A DNA stretch of 20,922 bases, taken from positions 1 to 20,922 of the forward strand of contig CAJGCK010000017.1 of assembly GCA_904501795.1 (NCBI GenBank), read 5' to 3'. Shown piece by piece: positions 8,612 to 15,457 of this stretch; within the stretch, counting starts at the first letter, position 1; each line of letters begins with the position of its first letter. This DNA is from an uncultured Clostridia bacterium. Its GTDB lineage: Bacteria > Bacillota > Clostridia > Christensenellales > Borkfalkiaceae. Under the pieces are notes generated by a model. It was not told the DNA's origin. It was given only the letters and a program-made list of their open reading frames with translations, and made no database searches. A program made the translations under genes and the position numbers.

Positions 8612-8650
8612 TAAAAAAAAGGTTTTAAGTGTAAAATTACCCTTAAAACC
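8612..8650 (-). terminator. rpmE intrinsic terminator
   Basis: On the minus strand GGTTTTAAG (8642-8650) pairs with CTTAAAACC (8621-8629), with a possible inner GTA/TAC helix, followed by eight T (8613-8620). It lies 13 bases beyond the rpmE stop and about 30 bases before the YqhQ-PrmC start. Confidence 0.85.
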
Positions 8651-8662
8651 GTTAATACAGCT

Positions 8663-8872
8663 TTATTTTGCTTTGCTATATCTCTTGTTGAACTTATCAA
8701 CACGGCCACCGGTGTCAACTAATTTCTGTTTACCCGTAAAGAAAGGATGACATTTACTGCAAATATCAACTTTAATTACGTCCGTTTTTTTAGTAGAGCC
8801 GGTTTTAAAAGTTTCGCCACAAGCGCAAACTACCGTTACTTCATGATAATCCGGATGTATTCCTTGTTTCAT
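8663..8872 (-). CDS. rpmE: Ribosomal protein L31 (zinc type)
   Basis: L31 is a small protein of the 50S subunit. From the ATG at 8872 it has 69 residues, the family's usual size, and begins MKQGIHPDYHEV. Four cysteines (CAC near residues 16-18 and CSKC near 38-41) make it the zinc-binding form rather than the zinc-free type used in zinc starvation. The frame extends upstream to an ATG at 8902, but that codon touches the -10 box of the promoter at 8903-8931 and would not be in the transcript. The 8872 start has an AAGAGGTG site just upstream. The gene has its own promoter and is followed by a terminator before the YqhQ-PrmC fusion. Confidence 0.95.
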   Translation of the reverse strand: MKQGIHPDYHEVTVVCACGETFKTGSTKKTDVIKVDICSKCHPFFTGKQKLVDTGGRVDKFNKRYSKAK

Positions 8873-8876
8873 AACG

Positions 8877-8884
8877 CACCTCTT
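8877..8884 (-). promoter_or_regulatory. Ribosome binding site fixing the rpmE start
   Basis: AAGAGGTG on the minus strand, 4 bases before the ATG at 8872 (6 bases if counted from the GAGG core). It supports the 69-residue L31 over the longer frame. Confidence 0.75.
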
Positions 8885-8902
8885 TTTGTGATTTACTCGC
8901 AT

Positions 8903-8931
8903 ATTATATATTATTTTTTATCGTTAGTCAA
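8903..8931 (-). promoter_or_regulatory. Sigma-A promoter of rpmE
   Basis: On the minus strand TTGACT (8926-8931) and TATAAT (8903-8908) are separated by exactly 17 bases, close to the housekeeping consensus. Transcription would begin near 8896, giving a leader of about 25 bases before the rpmE ATG. Confidence 0.88.
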
Positions 8932-8999
8932 CTATAATTATCAACTTTTTACAAATCTTTTCCCCTTTTTTTTAATTTCGCTATTAATTGCATATTTGC

Positions 9000-9028
9000 T
9001 TGATTTTTTTTATCCATTGTTGTATAAT
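9000..9028 (+). promoter_or_regulatory. Sigma-A promoter of the dehydrogenase-like gene
   Basis: TTGATT (9000-9005) and TATAAT (9023-9028) are spaced 17 bases apart. The expected start of transcription is near 9035, about 35 bases before the ATG at 9071. It diverges from the rpmE promoter, with 68 bases between the two -35 boxes. Confidence 0.85.
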
Positions 9029-9070
9029 GAACGTAATTTTCATTTTTTTTATTAATTTTTTGGAGAATTT

Positions 9071-10084
9071 ATGAAAGGTTGGAAGTTAATTAAACCTTTA
9101 CAACTGAATGAAAAGGAAATCACGCCGTCCGCCGAAGAAAAAGCGTTATCTAAGGTTAAAATTACAAAAACTCTTTTAACCCTGTCCGATATTTTACGCT
9201 ATAACGGTGAAATTGACGCAAGTGGCGTGGTTTTGGGCAGTTACGGTATAGGTATCGTTAGCGAAACGAACGCTAACCTTTTCGGATTAGAAAAAGGCAA
9301 GCACGTTTACGTTGAGTCTAACCGTCCTTGTAACGAATGTTATAACTGCAAAAACGGTGAAGAAAACAAGTGTTCTGACCTCTACACTGCAGGCGAAGAC
9401 TACGACGGATTTTTATCCGATTTCGTTGCCGTTGACCCGAACAGACTTTTCGTTTTACCCGATAACGTTTCTGATTTAGAATCACTTTTTATCGGGCATA
9501 TTTCACTTGCCGTTGCCGTTATTGAAAAATTGAATATTCAAAAGGGTGACTACGTTGCAATCGTTGGTGCAAACAATTTTGGTAATATTCTAGCGCAAAT
9601 GCTAATTTATCAACAAGCAGTCCCTATCGTAATCGATAACGATGAAGAAAATATCGATATAGCAAAGCAATCTGGTATTTATTACGTTTTAGGACCAAAC
9701 GATAACTGGAACAAAGAAGTATCTTCTATTACCGGTGGTAGAATGGCTAAAAACGTCGTTTATATTTCCGACAGTGAAATCCCCGTTTCTAAAGCGTTTG
9801 GCCTTGCGTCGTTTAACGCGGGCGTAGCATTTACCGGCGTTTATACAACTAGCGCCATATCTTTTACACAAGCAATTAAAAAACAACTAGATATTCACTG
9901 CATAAATACAGGTATTGGCAACACTGCTAAAAGTATAAATTTAATCGCGAACAAAGCGGTTGATATCAGTAAACTAAAGTTAAATCGCGGTGCTTATTCA
10001 CCAGTACCGGAAACGTTTAAAAAGCTAAACGAAAATCTAAATAACAACGTAAAAATTTATGAAACAGTTATAGATATGATTTAG
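9071..10084 (+). CDS. MDR dehydrogenase relative lacking catalytic zinc ligands
   Basis: A 337-residue medium-chain dehydrogenase/reductase (alcohol dehydrogenase-like). The GroES-like domain covers about residues 1-135 and the Rossmann domain about 155-290. The structural zinc lobe is intact, with cysteines at 87, 90, 93 and 101 in the C-x2-C-x2-C-x7-C pattern. By eye alignment the catalytic zinc ligands are missing: the usual CGxD segment reads LTLSD (36-40), the usual GHE reads GSY (56-58), and the usual EPL reads GHI (142-144). The nucleotide loop is GANNFG (166-171), with Asn for the middle glycine of GxGxxG. The substrate is unknown; it may be a zinc-independent reductase or a non-catalytic relative. 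It is the only plus-strand gene here, has its own promoter, a GGAG site 5 bases before the ATG, and a strong terminator. Confidence 0.8.
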   Translation: MKGWKLIKPLQLNEKEITPSAEEKALSKVKITKTLLTLSDILRYNGEIDASGVVLGSYGIGIVSETNANLFGLEKGKHVYVESNRPCNECYNCKNGEENKCSDLYTAGEDYDGFLSDFVAVDPNRLFVLPDNVSDLESLFIGHISLAVAVIEKLNIQKGDYVAIVGANNFGNILAQMLIYQQAVPIVIDNDEENIDIAKQSGIYYVLGPNDNWNKEVSSITGGRMAKNVVYISDSEIPVSKAFGLASFNAGVAFTGVYTTSAISFTQAIKKQLDIHCINTGIGNTAKSINLIANKAVDISKLKLNRGAYSPVPETFKKLNENLNNNVKIYETVIDMI

Positions 10085-10105
10085 TTTATTGTTAAATAAA
10101 AATTC

Positions 10106-10138
10106 AACGTCCCCACCGATTTGGTGGGGACGTTTTTT
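10106..10138 (+). terminator. Bidirectional intrinsic terminator
   Basis: AACGTCCCCACC (10106-10117) pairs perfectly with GGTGGGGACGTT (10123-10134) around a five-base loop, followed by a T run (10133-10138). On the minus strand the same stem is followed by GAATTTTTATTT. It therefore serves both the dehydrogenase-like gene and the convergent spoVM, whose stop codon (10137-10139) overlaps the T run. Confidence 0.95.
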
Positions 10139-10223
10139 AGTTTTCTTGATTGCTTTTTTTATAAAAAACAATTTTTAATATTTTACGTATAAACTTAGGT
10201 GGCTTAAAACAATATATTCTCAT
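10137..10223 (-). CDS. spoVM: Stage V sporulation protein M (28 residues)
   Basis: SpoVM is an amphipathic peptide that recognises the convex forespore membrane and anchors the coat ATPase SpoIVA. The frame starts MRIYCFKPPKF. Compared with Bacillus subtilis SpoVM (26 residues, starting MKFYTIKLPKF) it shares the basic second residue, Tyr4, Lys7, Pro9, Lys10 and Phe11, followed by alternating basic and hydrophobic residues as in an amphipathic helix; Pro9 is known to matter for SpoVM function. A GAGAGG site (10230-10235) lies 6 bases before the ATG. Position supports the call: in Bacillus, spoVM follows rsgA, rpe and thiN, and here it directly follows rsgA and rpe on the same strand. The identification is by eye but strong, and implies that the organism sporulates. 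Confidence 0.87.
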   Translation of the reverse strand: MRIYCFKPPKFIRKILKIVFYKKSNQEN

Positions 10224-10229
10224 ATTCAA

Positions 10230-10255
10230 CCTCTCAGTCTATTATATGCCGAGAG
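10230..10255 (-). promoter_or_regulatory. spoVM leader: -10-like box and hairpin over the ribosome binding site
   Basis: On the minus strand CATATAAT (10241-10248) resembles a sigma-A -10 and also matches the sigma-E -10 consensus CATACAAT at seven of eight positions. I cannot identify a convincing -35. Around it, CTCTCGG (10249-10255) can pair with CTGAGAG (10231-10237) with one G-U pair, which would bury the GAGAGG ribosome binding site (10230-10235). A transcript starting just after the -10 would lack the upstream arm. Confidence 0.5.
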
Positions 10256-10274
10256 ATATTATTTTTGATAACTT

Positions 10275-10931
10275 TTAAGCGTTCCTAAGTTTTTCTATCA
10301 TCGCTTTTCTATCAATTTCGTTAAACACGGTACTTCCCGCAACTATTACGTTTGCACCTGCGTTTTTAACCGACGCTACGTTTTCTAAATTTATTCCGCC
10401 GTCTATTTCGATATCAACGTTTTTACCAGATTTTTGAACCATCTTAGCAATTTCTTCTATCTTCGGCAAAACTTCGGGTATGAATTTTTGACCGCCAAAG
10501 CCTGGGAAAACGCTCATTAACAATATCATATCGCATTCTTCAACAACGTTTTCTATTGCGCTTGCAGGAGTGTCGGGATTAATTACCGCGCCACACTTTA
10601 CGTTCAAACTTTTTATATCTTTAAGTGTTTGTTTAAGTTTCTCTTGGCATGCTTCGTAATGAACGGTTATGATATCCGCGCCCGCTTTTGCAAAGTTTTC
10701 TATATATTTCCAAGGATTTATTATCATCAAATGCGCATCAAAGATTGCTGATGAATAAGAACGTATGTCTTTAACAAATTTTGGGCCGAAAGTAATATTT
10801 TTAACGAAAGTTCCGTCCATAACGTCTAAATGTATAACGTCCGCCCCGTCACGAGTAATGTTTTTTACTTCTTCACCTATTCTAGAAAAGTCTGCCGATA
10901 ATATTGACGGCGCAATTTGTATTTTATTCAT
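10275..10931 (-). CDS. rpe: Ribulose-phosphate 3-epimerase
   Basis: Interconverts ribulose 5-phosphate and xylulose 5-phosphate in the pentose phosphate pathway. The 218-residue TIM barrel shows APSILSADF (7-15), HLDVMDG (34-40; His34 metal ligand, Asp36 catalytic), DAHLM (65-69, His67), VFPGFGGQKF (151-160, phosphate and loop region) and EIDGGI (175-180, Asp177 second acid catalyst). The length is normal. Its start overlaps the end of rsgA by 8 bases, with the AAGGAGAAAAA stretch near the rsgA end acting as binding site. The spoVM gene follows after 51 bases. The rsgA-rpe pairing is typical of Firmicutes. Confidence 0.96.
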   Translation of the reverse strand: MNKIQIAPSILSADFSRIGEEVKNITRDGADVIHLDVMDGTFVKNITFGPKFVKDIRSYSSAIFDAHLMIINPWKYIENFAKAGADIITVHYEACQEKLKQTLKDIKSLNVKCGAVINPDTPASAIENVVEECDMILLMSVFPGFGGQKFIPEVLPKIEEIAKMVQKSGKNVDIEIDGGINLENVASVKNAGANVIVAGSTVFNEIDRKAMIEKLRNA

Positions 10932-11772
10932 ATAAGTTTTTCTCCTTCTCTTTCAATTCTTGGTATATTTGCTTATATCGTTCGTAACGCGTCTTTGAAA
11001 TTTTGCCGAGTTCTACCGCTTTTTTTATGGCACAATCAGGCTCGTCAATATGCAAACACGAACGGAACTTACACTCGCCTTCTATATTCTTAAAGTCGGG
11101 ATAATTATCCTTTAATTGTTCCGCTTTTATACTTGCGTCTATTACGGCAAAGCCTGGTGTGTCTATTATTTTAACCCCTAAAAACTCGTGTATTTCCGAA
11201 TAGGTTGTAGTATGTCTACCACGCAAAATCTTTTCGGACAATTCGCCAGTTTTTAATTTTAAGCCAAAAAGTACGTTTACTAGCGAAGTTTTACCTACGG
11301 CACTCTGCCCGGCAAAAAGCACCGTACGGTTAGCAAGATTTTTAGAAAACTCTACTATCCCCGTTCCTTCAAAAGCGCTAACTTTGTAAAAAACGTCGCC
11401 TAAAAAAGAATATTCACTTTTTATGGTGTCGAACAGTTCTTGACTGACGTCCGCTTTATTTACAGCAAAAAGAACTTCTAAATTACTACTTAAAGCATTA
11501 ACCAACAGTTTGTCAATCAATAAAAAATCGGGCTTGGGTTGCGGTGATACCACTATTACCACCGTGTCTATATTAGCGACGTTTGGTCTATAAAAAAAGT
11601 TTTTACGCTTTTTTATAGCCGTTATAACCCCACCGTCTATCTCAACGAAGTCACCAACAACTGGCCTTTCACTACGTTTTCTAAACAAACCGCGCACGCC
11701 CACGTTAATAAGTTCGTCCTTGCATTTTACCCAAAACGAATCAGTGTGTGCTTTGTAAATTTGACCGTTCAA
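10924..11772 (-). CDS. rsgA: Ribosome small-subunit biogenesis GTPase RsgA
   Basis: Circularly permuted GTPase that assists late 30S maturation. The order of motifs is G4 NKAD (105-108), then G1 GQSAVGKT (155-162), then G3 DTPGF (204-208), the expected permuted order. An N-terminal OB fold (about 1-65) precedes the GTPase domain, and a C-terminal zinc motif follows with Cys234, Cys239, His241 and Cys247. The 282-residue length is normal for Firmicutes. The start codon is TTG at 11772, one base after the rlmN stop; an AAAGGAG site (11783-11789) lies 10 bases upstream, which is slightly long. In many Firmicutes prpC and prkC lie between rlmN and rsgA; here they do not. Confidence 0.95.
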   Translation of the reverse strand: MNGQIYKAHTDSFWVKCKDELINVGVRGLFRKRSERPVVGDFVEIDGGVITAIKKRKNFFYRPNVANIDTVVIVVSPQPKPDFLLIDKLLVNALSSNLEVLFAVNKADVSQELFDTIKSEYSFLGDVFYKVSAFEGTGIVEFSKNLANRTVLFAGQSAVGKTSLVNVLFGLKLKTGELSEKILRGRHTTTYSEIHEFLGVKIIDTPGFAVIDASIKAEQLKDNYPDFKNIEGECKFRSCLHIDEPDCAIKKAVELGKISKTRYERYKQIYQELKEKEKNLYE

Positions 11773-11773
11773 A

Positions 11774-12820
11774 TTAGTTTTGCTCCTTTAAATATCTTCT
11801 GCGTAGTTGTCCGCACGCGCCGTCTATATCCGAGCCCATTCGCCTACGAACAGAGCACGACAACCCGCCTTTTTCTAATAGTGCTGAAAACCGATAGGCT
11901 TCTTTATCGGTTACAGAAATTAAATCTTTTTCTTTCACTTGATTAAGCCTAATTAAGTTAACGTGACAGGGTTTGCCTTTAAGCAATTTTATAAGTTCGT
12001 TAGCGTGGCGTACACCGTCATTATTACCCGATATTAAAACGTATTCGAAAATATACCGTCTACCCGTTTTTTCAAAATAGTTTTCACAAGCCGAAAGAAT
12101 TTCTTGGATTTTATATTTTTTGGCTACGGGCATTATTTTTTGGCGCTCTTCATCAAACGGAGAGTGTAGCGAAACGGTTAAGTTAAGCGAGAAATTTTCG
12201 TTCGCCAAATCATACATTTTAGGAACAAGCCCTGAAGTTGATAGACTAACGTTTCTCGTGCTTATATTTAACCCCCCTTCCGCCGATAATAATCGCAAAA
12301 AAGTCACCGTGTTATCGTAATTATCAAGCGGTTCGCCACTACCCATAAGGACTACGTTGGTAATTTTACGCTCGTCACCTAAACCACCACCAAGCAATTT
12401 GTTTGCGCAAACTACTTGCCCAAGCATTTCACCCGGAGTTAAATTACGGATAAGACCTTCTAGTCCGGAAGCACAAAAAGCACAGTTCATTCTACACCCT
12501 ACTTGCGTTGAAATACAAAGGGTGTAGCCGTATTTATATTTCATCAAAACGCCTTCTATAAGGTTATCGTCTTGAAGTGAAAATAAAAATTTTTGCGTGC
12601 CGTCTATCGAAACTAACTTTTCGATAATTTTAACGGGCTGAGCAACGAAAGTGTCGTTTAGTTCTTGCCTTAACGAAAGCGGTAAAGTCGTAATCTCTGA
12701 AAAATCACAGCCTAAATGTAGCGCGCGATAAACTTGCCCGCCACGAAAACTTTTTTGATTTTTTTCGAGCATTAATTCTTCTATTTCTCGTTTAGAAAAA
12801 TCTAATAGTGACTGTTTCAT
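11774..12820 (-). CDS. rlmN: Dual-specificity RNA methyltransferase RlmN
   Basis: Radical SAM enzyme that methylates C2 of adenosine 2503 in 23S rRNA and adenosine 37 in certain tRNAs. The iron-sulfur cluster motif is CRMNCAFC (cysteines 109, 113 and 116). The C-terminal methyl-carrying cysteine is Cys336 in DIDGACGQL. GSGEPLDNYD, a SAM-binding GGE-type segment, is also present. At 348 residues it has normal length. The start overlaps the rsmB stop as TAATG, and rsgA follows after one base, so the three genes are probably translated from one message. Confidence 0.96.
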   Translation of the reverse strand: MKQSLLDFSKREIEELMLEKNQKSFRGGQVYRALHLGCDFSEITTLPLSLRQELNDTFVAQPVKIIEKLVSIDGTQKFLFSLQDDNLIEGVLMKYKYGYTLCISTQVGCRMNCAFCASGLEGLIRNLTPGEMLGQVVCANKLLGGGLGDERKITNVVLMGSGEPLDNYDNTVTFLRLLSAEGGLNISTRNVSLSTSGLVPKMYDLANENFSLNLTVSLHSPFDEERQKIMPVAKKYKIQEILSACENYFEKTGRRYIFEYVLISGNNDGVRHANELIKLLKGKPCHVNLIRLNQVKEKDLISVTDKEAYRFSALLEKGGLSCSVRRRMGSDIDGACGQLRRRYLKEQN

Positions 12821-14064
12821 TACCCTATTCTCTTAAGTTTCGCAACGAAAAAACCGTTACCGCCCGAAAGGTTTGGTAAAAATTGCAAACCGTAGCCCGT
12901 GTCGATATGGTCTAAAGGGCAAGTGGTTTTTTCAAGCACGAAATTTTTATTGTTTTCTAAAAACCATTTTACTACTCTTGAGTTTTCTTTTTGCAAGAGC
13001 GAACAAGTCGAATAATATAAATATCCACCTATATTTACGTACTTACAAACGTTGTTTAATATGCTTTTTTGCTCGCTAACTAACTCGTCAACGTTTTGTT
13101 CGGTTTTATTTAACTTAACGTCGGGATTTTCGTTTGCAACTCCTAGTCCACTACACGGAGAATCGCATAAAACCGCACTAAATTTATCCGCAAATTCTGC
13201 ATGAAAAACCCTTGAATCCATTTGGGAATAATTGATGTTTTTTATTTTCATACGCTTAGCGTAATCTTTAATCAAATCAACTCGATGTTCGTGAATATCC
13301 CACGCTGTTACGTTTTTACAGCGATAGGATAGCCTAACGCTTTTTCCACCAGGCGCAGAACAACAATCTAAAAGATTTTCAGTATCTTCCACCACCGAAC
13401 AAATTGCAACCGAACCAAGTGCTTGATAGGTATACACCCCCAAATCGTAATCGGCGTTTCTAACGAATGAGTCACATAAAAACACGTTATTAAAAGGGGT
13501 CTTCTCGTACTCAATACCGAGAGAATTTAGGTATTCTTCACCATCCGTATTATAAAACGACAAACAAGTTTTTGGGTGCGGAGCGGATAAGATATTTACC
13601 GCATTGTCAAACCCGTAATCGTTAACAAGTTCTTTCACCGCAAAAAGCGGATAAGAGTATTCTACCGAAAGTTTTTCAATAGGTTCTTTGGGCAAAACAA
13701 AGTCGCAGTCGATAAATTTGCGCAAGAAGGCGTTGACAAATCCAGAAGCACCGCCCTTACCTAGTTTTTTTGTTAGTTCAACTGCGTTTTTTGTTACGGC
13801 GTAAGGTTTTTTTTGCAAAAACTTTATCGCGTACATTGAAATTTTGAGTATCGTTCTTATAACTAGTTTGGGCGATTTATTAGTAATTTCCTTTAAATAA
13901 TATGATAGAAGCAAATCATTGTCTAAAACGCCGTAACAGGTTTTAACCGTTAGAGAACGGTTACTTTCTTCTATCACCGTATCGTTTAATGCTTGTTTTA
14001 GATAGGCTTTATCGCTATAAACTTTGTTAAGTATGGTATAACAATCGTAAAACCAGTTTATCAT
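12820..14064 (-). CDS. rsmB: 16S rRNA cytosine-967 C5-methyltransferase
   Basis: SAM-dependent enzyme making m5C967 in 16S rRNA. Residues 1 to about 125 form the NusB-like RNA-binding domain, with conserved segments VTKNAVELTKK and GFVNAFLRK. The C-terminal Rossmann methyltransferase domain shows SAPGGK (236-241, SAM binding), DSPCSG (301-306) and STCS (352-355); Cys354 is the expected nucleophile and Cys304 the partner cysteine. The length of 414 is slightly shorter than the usual 430-450. The ATG overlaps the fmt stop (ATGA), and the stop overlaps the rlmN start. RsmB is the best fit given the N-terminal domain and synteny, although other m5C enzymes share the core. Confidence 0.94.
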   Translation of the reverse strand: MINWFYDCYTILNKVYSDKAYLKQALNDTVIEESNRSLTVKTCYGVLDNDLLLSYYLKEITNKSPKLVIRTILKISMYAIKFLQKKPYAVTKNAVELTKKLGKGGASGFVNAFLRKFIDCDFVLPKEPIEKLSVEYSYPLFAVKELVNDYGFDNAVNILSAPHPKTCLSFYNTDGEEYLNSLGIEYEKTPFNNVFLCDSFVRNADYDLGVYTYQALGSVAICSVVEDTENLLDCCSAPGGKSVRLSYRCKNVTAWDIHEHRVDLIKDYAKRMKIKNINYSQMDSRVFHAEFADKFSAVLCDSPCSGLGVANENPDVKLNKTEQNVDELVSEQKSILNNVCKYVNIGGYLYYSTCSLLQKENSRVVKWFLENNKNFVLEKTTCPLDHIDTGYGLQFLPNLSGGNGFFVAKLKRIG

Positions 14065-14993
14065 TTGCCCAACCTACTGCCTATTTCTAACTTATTGCCA
14101 AGCAAAAAGTCTTTAATGGCAAGCGGTTTTCCGCCCGCTTTTTGCAACTGCAATATTTTAACCGAACCTGTGCCACATGCTATTTCAAGACAACCGTCAA
14201 CGTTAATGACCGTCCCCGGTTCTCCAACGCCGTTCGATTCTTTTGCTCTATATATTTTAAGCGGTTGGTCGTTTAGAAAGGTAAACGCAACCGGTGATGG
14301 ATTATATGCTCTAACCAAGTTAACAACCGATTTAGCGCTTTTAGAAAAATCTATCAGCGCGTCTTCTTTTCTTACCTGTTTGGTTAAAATCAATCCGTCG
14401 ATATTTTCTTGCGGAGTATATTTCTCTTTGCCGTCTTTAATCAAATTAACGGCTTTTACTATTGCTTCTGCGCCAAGAAGAGATAGTCTCTCAAAAAGTT
14501 CGCCACAAGTTTCATCAGATTTTATAGACAACTTCTCTTGGAACATTATATCGCCCGTGTCTATGCCTATGTCCGTTTTCATTATTGTAATTCCCGTTTC
14601 AGTATCACCGTTTTTTATTGCGTAATGTATGGGAGAAGCGCCCCTATACTGCGGAAGAAGTGAGGCGTGAATATTTATAACACCGTATTTTGCAATAGAT
14701 AAAATCTCTTGCGAGAGTATTTGACCAAAAGCGCAAGTTATCATTAAATCAGGTTGTAATTTTAAAAGGTCTTGAACGCCTTCTATCCTAATTTTATCGT
14801 ACGAAAAAACATTTAACCCGTACTCCATAGCCGTTTTCTTTACGGGGCATGCGGTTAAAATCTGTTTTCTTCCAACGGGTCTATCGGGGTTTGTTACAAC
14901 ACCGACGATTTCTACGAAAGAAGCGCATTTTTCTATTAAATATTTTAAGGGGAGCACTGAAAAATCGGGCGTGCCGAGATATACTACTCTCAA
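14061..14993 (-). CDS. fmt: Methionyl-tRNA formyltransferase
   Basis: Transfers a formyl group from 10-formyltetrahydrofolate to Met-tRNA(fMet) for initiation. The catalytic triad is recognisable as Asn107, His109 (NIHASLLPQYRGA) and Asp145 (IDTGDI). The N-terminal LGTPDF and the C-terminal OB-like domain (from about residue 205) are present, and the 310-residue length is normal. The frame is open upstream to an ATG at 15065, but that would overlap def by 70 bases. I choose the TTG at 14993, two bases after the def stop, because a perfect AAAGGAGG site (15001-15008) lies 7 bases before it and homologues start with this LRVVYLGTPDF-like sequence. Pairing with def is the classic arrangement. 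Confidence 0.95.
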   Translation of the reverse strand: MRVVYLGTPDFSVLPLKYLIEKCASFVEIVGVVTNPDRPVGRKQILTACPVKKTAMEYGLNVFSYDKIRIEGVQDLLKLQPDLMITCAFGQILSQEILSIAKYGVINIHASLLPQYRGASPIHYAIKNGDTETGITIMKTDIGIDTGDIMFQEKLSIKSDETCGELFERLSLLGAEAIVKAVNLIKDGKEKYTPQENIDGLILTKQVRKEDALIDFSKSAKSVVNLVRAYNPSPVAFTFLNDQPLKIYRAKESNGVGEPGTVINVDGCLEIACGTGSVKILQLQKAGGKPLAIKDFLLGNKLEIGSRLGK

Positions 14994-14995
14994 CG

Positions 14996-15448
14996 TTAGT
15001 CCTCCTTTAATTCTAACGCTTTGTCTACGTATATAATGCCGTCTAAATGGTCGTTTTCGTGGCAAAAAGCACGCGCTAAAAAGCCTTCCGCTTTTACCGT
15101 GAAGGGTTTGCCATATCTATCAAACGCTTTAACCGTTACTTTCATTGGCCTTTCAACCAAGCCGTATTTACCTTTAACGGACAAACACCCTTCGTTATCC
15201 GTTTGCTTACCGCTTTTTTTAACTATTTCGGGGTTAATGCATTCATAATACTGCCCGTCGACACTAACGACAAACGCTCTTCTTAACACGCCGACTTGCG
15301 GAGCAGCAAGCCCTGCGCCTTCCGCCTTTATAAGCGTTTCTTTCATATCGTTTAGTAGTTGGTGGGTTTTTTCACCAAAATCGGTTATTTCAAAACTGCG
15401 TTTTCTTAAGGTTGGATCGCCTAGTTGGATAATGTTTCTTATTGCCAT
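14996..15448 (-). CDS. def: Peptide deformylase
   Basis: Metalloenzyme that removes the N-formyl group from nascent proteins, the counterpart of Fmt. All three motifs are present: GAGLAAPQVG (44-53), EGCLS (86-90, Cys88 metal ligand) and HENDH (130-134, HExxH with His130 and His134 as ligands and Glu131 catalytic). The 150 residues match the short type I form. An AAAGGTG site overlaps the priA stop just upstream, so translation is probably coupled to priA. fmt starts two bases after its stop. Confidence 0.97.
   Translation of the reverse strand: MAIRNIIQLGDPTLRKRSFEITDFGEKTHQLLNDMKETLIKAEGAGLAAPQVGVLRRAFVVSVDGQYYECINPEIVKKSGKQTDNEGCLSVKGKYGLVERPMKVTVKAFDRYGKPFTVKAEGFLARAFCHENDHLDGIIYVDKALELKED
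15001..15008 (-). promoter_or_regulatory. Ribosome binding site fixing the TTG start of fmt
   Basis: AAAGGAGG on the minus strand, inside the end of def and 7 bases before the TTG at 14993. Its strength and spacing decide the fmt start over the upstream ATG at 15065. Confidence 0.88.
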
Positions 15449-15457
15449 TTTTCACCT

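Noticed and set aside
8873..8902. Ten-residue N-terminal extension of L31
   Set aside because: The upstream ATG lies against the -10 box and before the expected transcription start, and lacks a ribosome binding site.
8926..8945. Direct repeat of GTTGA and an ATAATTAT core next to the rpmE promoter, as a Zur or Fur-type operator
   Set aside because: Only one half resembles a Fur-family 7-1-7 box; the other half does not match, and such AT-rich palindromes are common here.
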